A DNA stretch of 6,100 nt, taken from Actinomycetota bacterium (GTDB lineage Bacteria > Actinomycetota > Actinomycetes > Nanopelagicales > Nanopelagicaceae). Under the pieces are notes generated by a model. It was given only the letters and a program-made list of their open reading frames with translations. It made no database searches and had not been told where the DNA came from. This document shows, in pieces, positions 5,598 through 6,100 of the stretch. The stretch is taken from positions 1-6,100 of the forward strand of contig WLLM01000052.1 in assembly GCA_009700715.1 (NCBI GenBank), given 5' to 3'. Each line of letters starts with the position of its first letter. Within the stretch, counting starts at the first letter, position 1. A program made the position numbers and the translations under genes.

Positions 5598-6100
5598 ATG
5601 TCTGAAAATCAGCACGGAATGTTCGGCGCTGCCGGCACGGGGGATACCTCAGGTTATGGCGGGCTAGTACGCGCAACTGCAGCGGCGGGCTCATCACAGC
5701 GTCCATATGGCGGTTACTTCGATCAAGTTACTGATGATCTAGAACGTGCATATCCAGATTTTGCAGATGCCATTGAACGCGTTGTCGTTGATCGTGGCGA
5801 ACTAACGCTTCACATCAAGCGCGAGCGTTTAGTTGAAGTTGCACTTATCTTGCGCGATAAATTGAAATTTGAAATGTCGATGGGCGTATCTGGAGTTCAC
5901 TATCCAGAAGATACCAATCGCGAGCTACATGCGGTTTATCACTTGTTATCAGTAACAAATAATCAACGTATTCGTTTGGAAGTCTCAGTTCCTGATACCG
6001 ATCCACATATTCCTTCACTAGTTGAAGTTTGGGCCGGATCAAACTGGAACGAACGCGAAACTTTTGACATGTTCGGAATTATCTTTGATGGCCACCCAGG
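5598..6100 (+). CDS. nuoC: NADH-quinone oxidoreductase subunit C (NuoC), 3' end outside the window
   Basis: NuoC is the 30-kDa-type subunit of complex I, in the peripheral arm between NuoB and NuoD. The frame is open from the ATG at 5598 to the window end, 167 full codons. It begins [10 protein letters not shown] and continues through [12 protein letters not shown] and RPYGGYFD, an N-terminal extension typical of actinobacterial NuoC. The family signature lies near the visible end: VYHLLSVT, then [25 protein letters not shown], with ERETFDMFG at residues 152-160. The ATG follows the nuoB stop with no gap (TAA then ATG). The best ribosome site, AGGGG at 5581-5585, is 12 bases away, so coupling to nuoB termination is likely. 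There is no sign of fusion to NuoD in the visible part, but the end cannot be judged. Confidence 0.95.
   Translation, partial: MSENQHGMFGAAGTGDTSGYGGLVRATAAAGSSQRPYGGYFDQVTDDLERAYPDFADAIERVVVDRGELTLHIKRERLVEVALILRDKLKFEMSMGVSGVHYPEDTNRELHAVYHLLSVTNNQRIRLEVSVPDTDPHIPSLVEVWAGSNWNERETFDMFGIIFDGHP

Noticed and set aside
5845..6042. Minus-strand open frame of 65 codons inside nuoC
   Set aside because: It is the complement of well-conserved NuoC sequence, with no ribosome site or family likeness.

Overview
The window is an ordinary but informative stretch of respiratory-chain genes from an actinobacterium. It holds menaquinone biosynthesis genes (menC end, menD, menF, menG), a biotin-uptake gene (bioY) and the start of the proton-pumping NADH dehydrogenase operon (nuoA, nuoB, nuoC start). 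MenG begins with the actinobacterial signature MSRA..DK.P, and NuoB and NuoC carry the usual actinobacterial N-termini. Most genes have only moderate G+C (about 42-47% in hand-counted 60-base samples) and favour codons such as GCA, GTT, TTA and CTT. That combination suggests a low-G+C free-living actinobacterium, perhaps one of the freshwater acI/Nanopelagicales type. The lineage is an inference from composition and protein character, not a database match.

Layout: the + strand starts with the 3' half of menC (o-succinylbenzoate synthase), which shares an ATGA stop/start overlap with menD (464-2038). MenD meets menF head-on (minus strand, 2035-3255); the two stop codons share the four bases TTAA and sit inside a small perfect hairpin. 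Upstream of menF on the minus strand, 10-20 bases away, is bioY (3267-3866), the membrane substrate-binding subunit of a biotin transporter. A divergent intergenic region of about 90 bases (3867-3953) separates bioY from menG (3954-4646, + strand). After a 40-base gap the nuo operon begins: nuoA (4687-5052), nuoB (5043-5597, overlapping nuoA) and nuoC (from 5598, cut by the window end).

How the genes work together: MenF turns chorismate into isochorismate, MenD condenses it with 2-oxoglutarate to SEPHCHC, MenC makes o-succinylbenzoate, and MenG performs the final methylation giving menaquinone. NDH-1, whose first subunits follow directly, delivers electrons from NADH to that quinone. Quinone synthesis and the enzyme that reduces the quinone are therefore encoded side by side. 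MenA, MenB, MenE and MenH are not in the window.

I found no undescribed system. The best leads are a sharp G+C and codon-usage anomaly confined to menG, consistent with replacement by a copy from a higher-G+C relative; the hairpins on the menD/menF junction; an inverted repeat that includes the nuoA start codon; and the unresolved starts of menG and bioY. No RNA gene, mobile element, CRISPR array or gene-free stretch over 300 bases is present.
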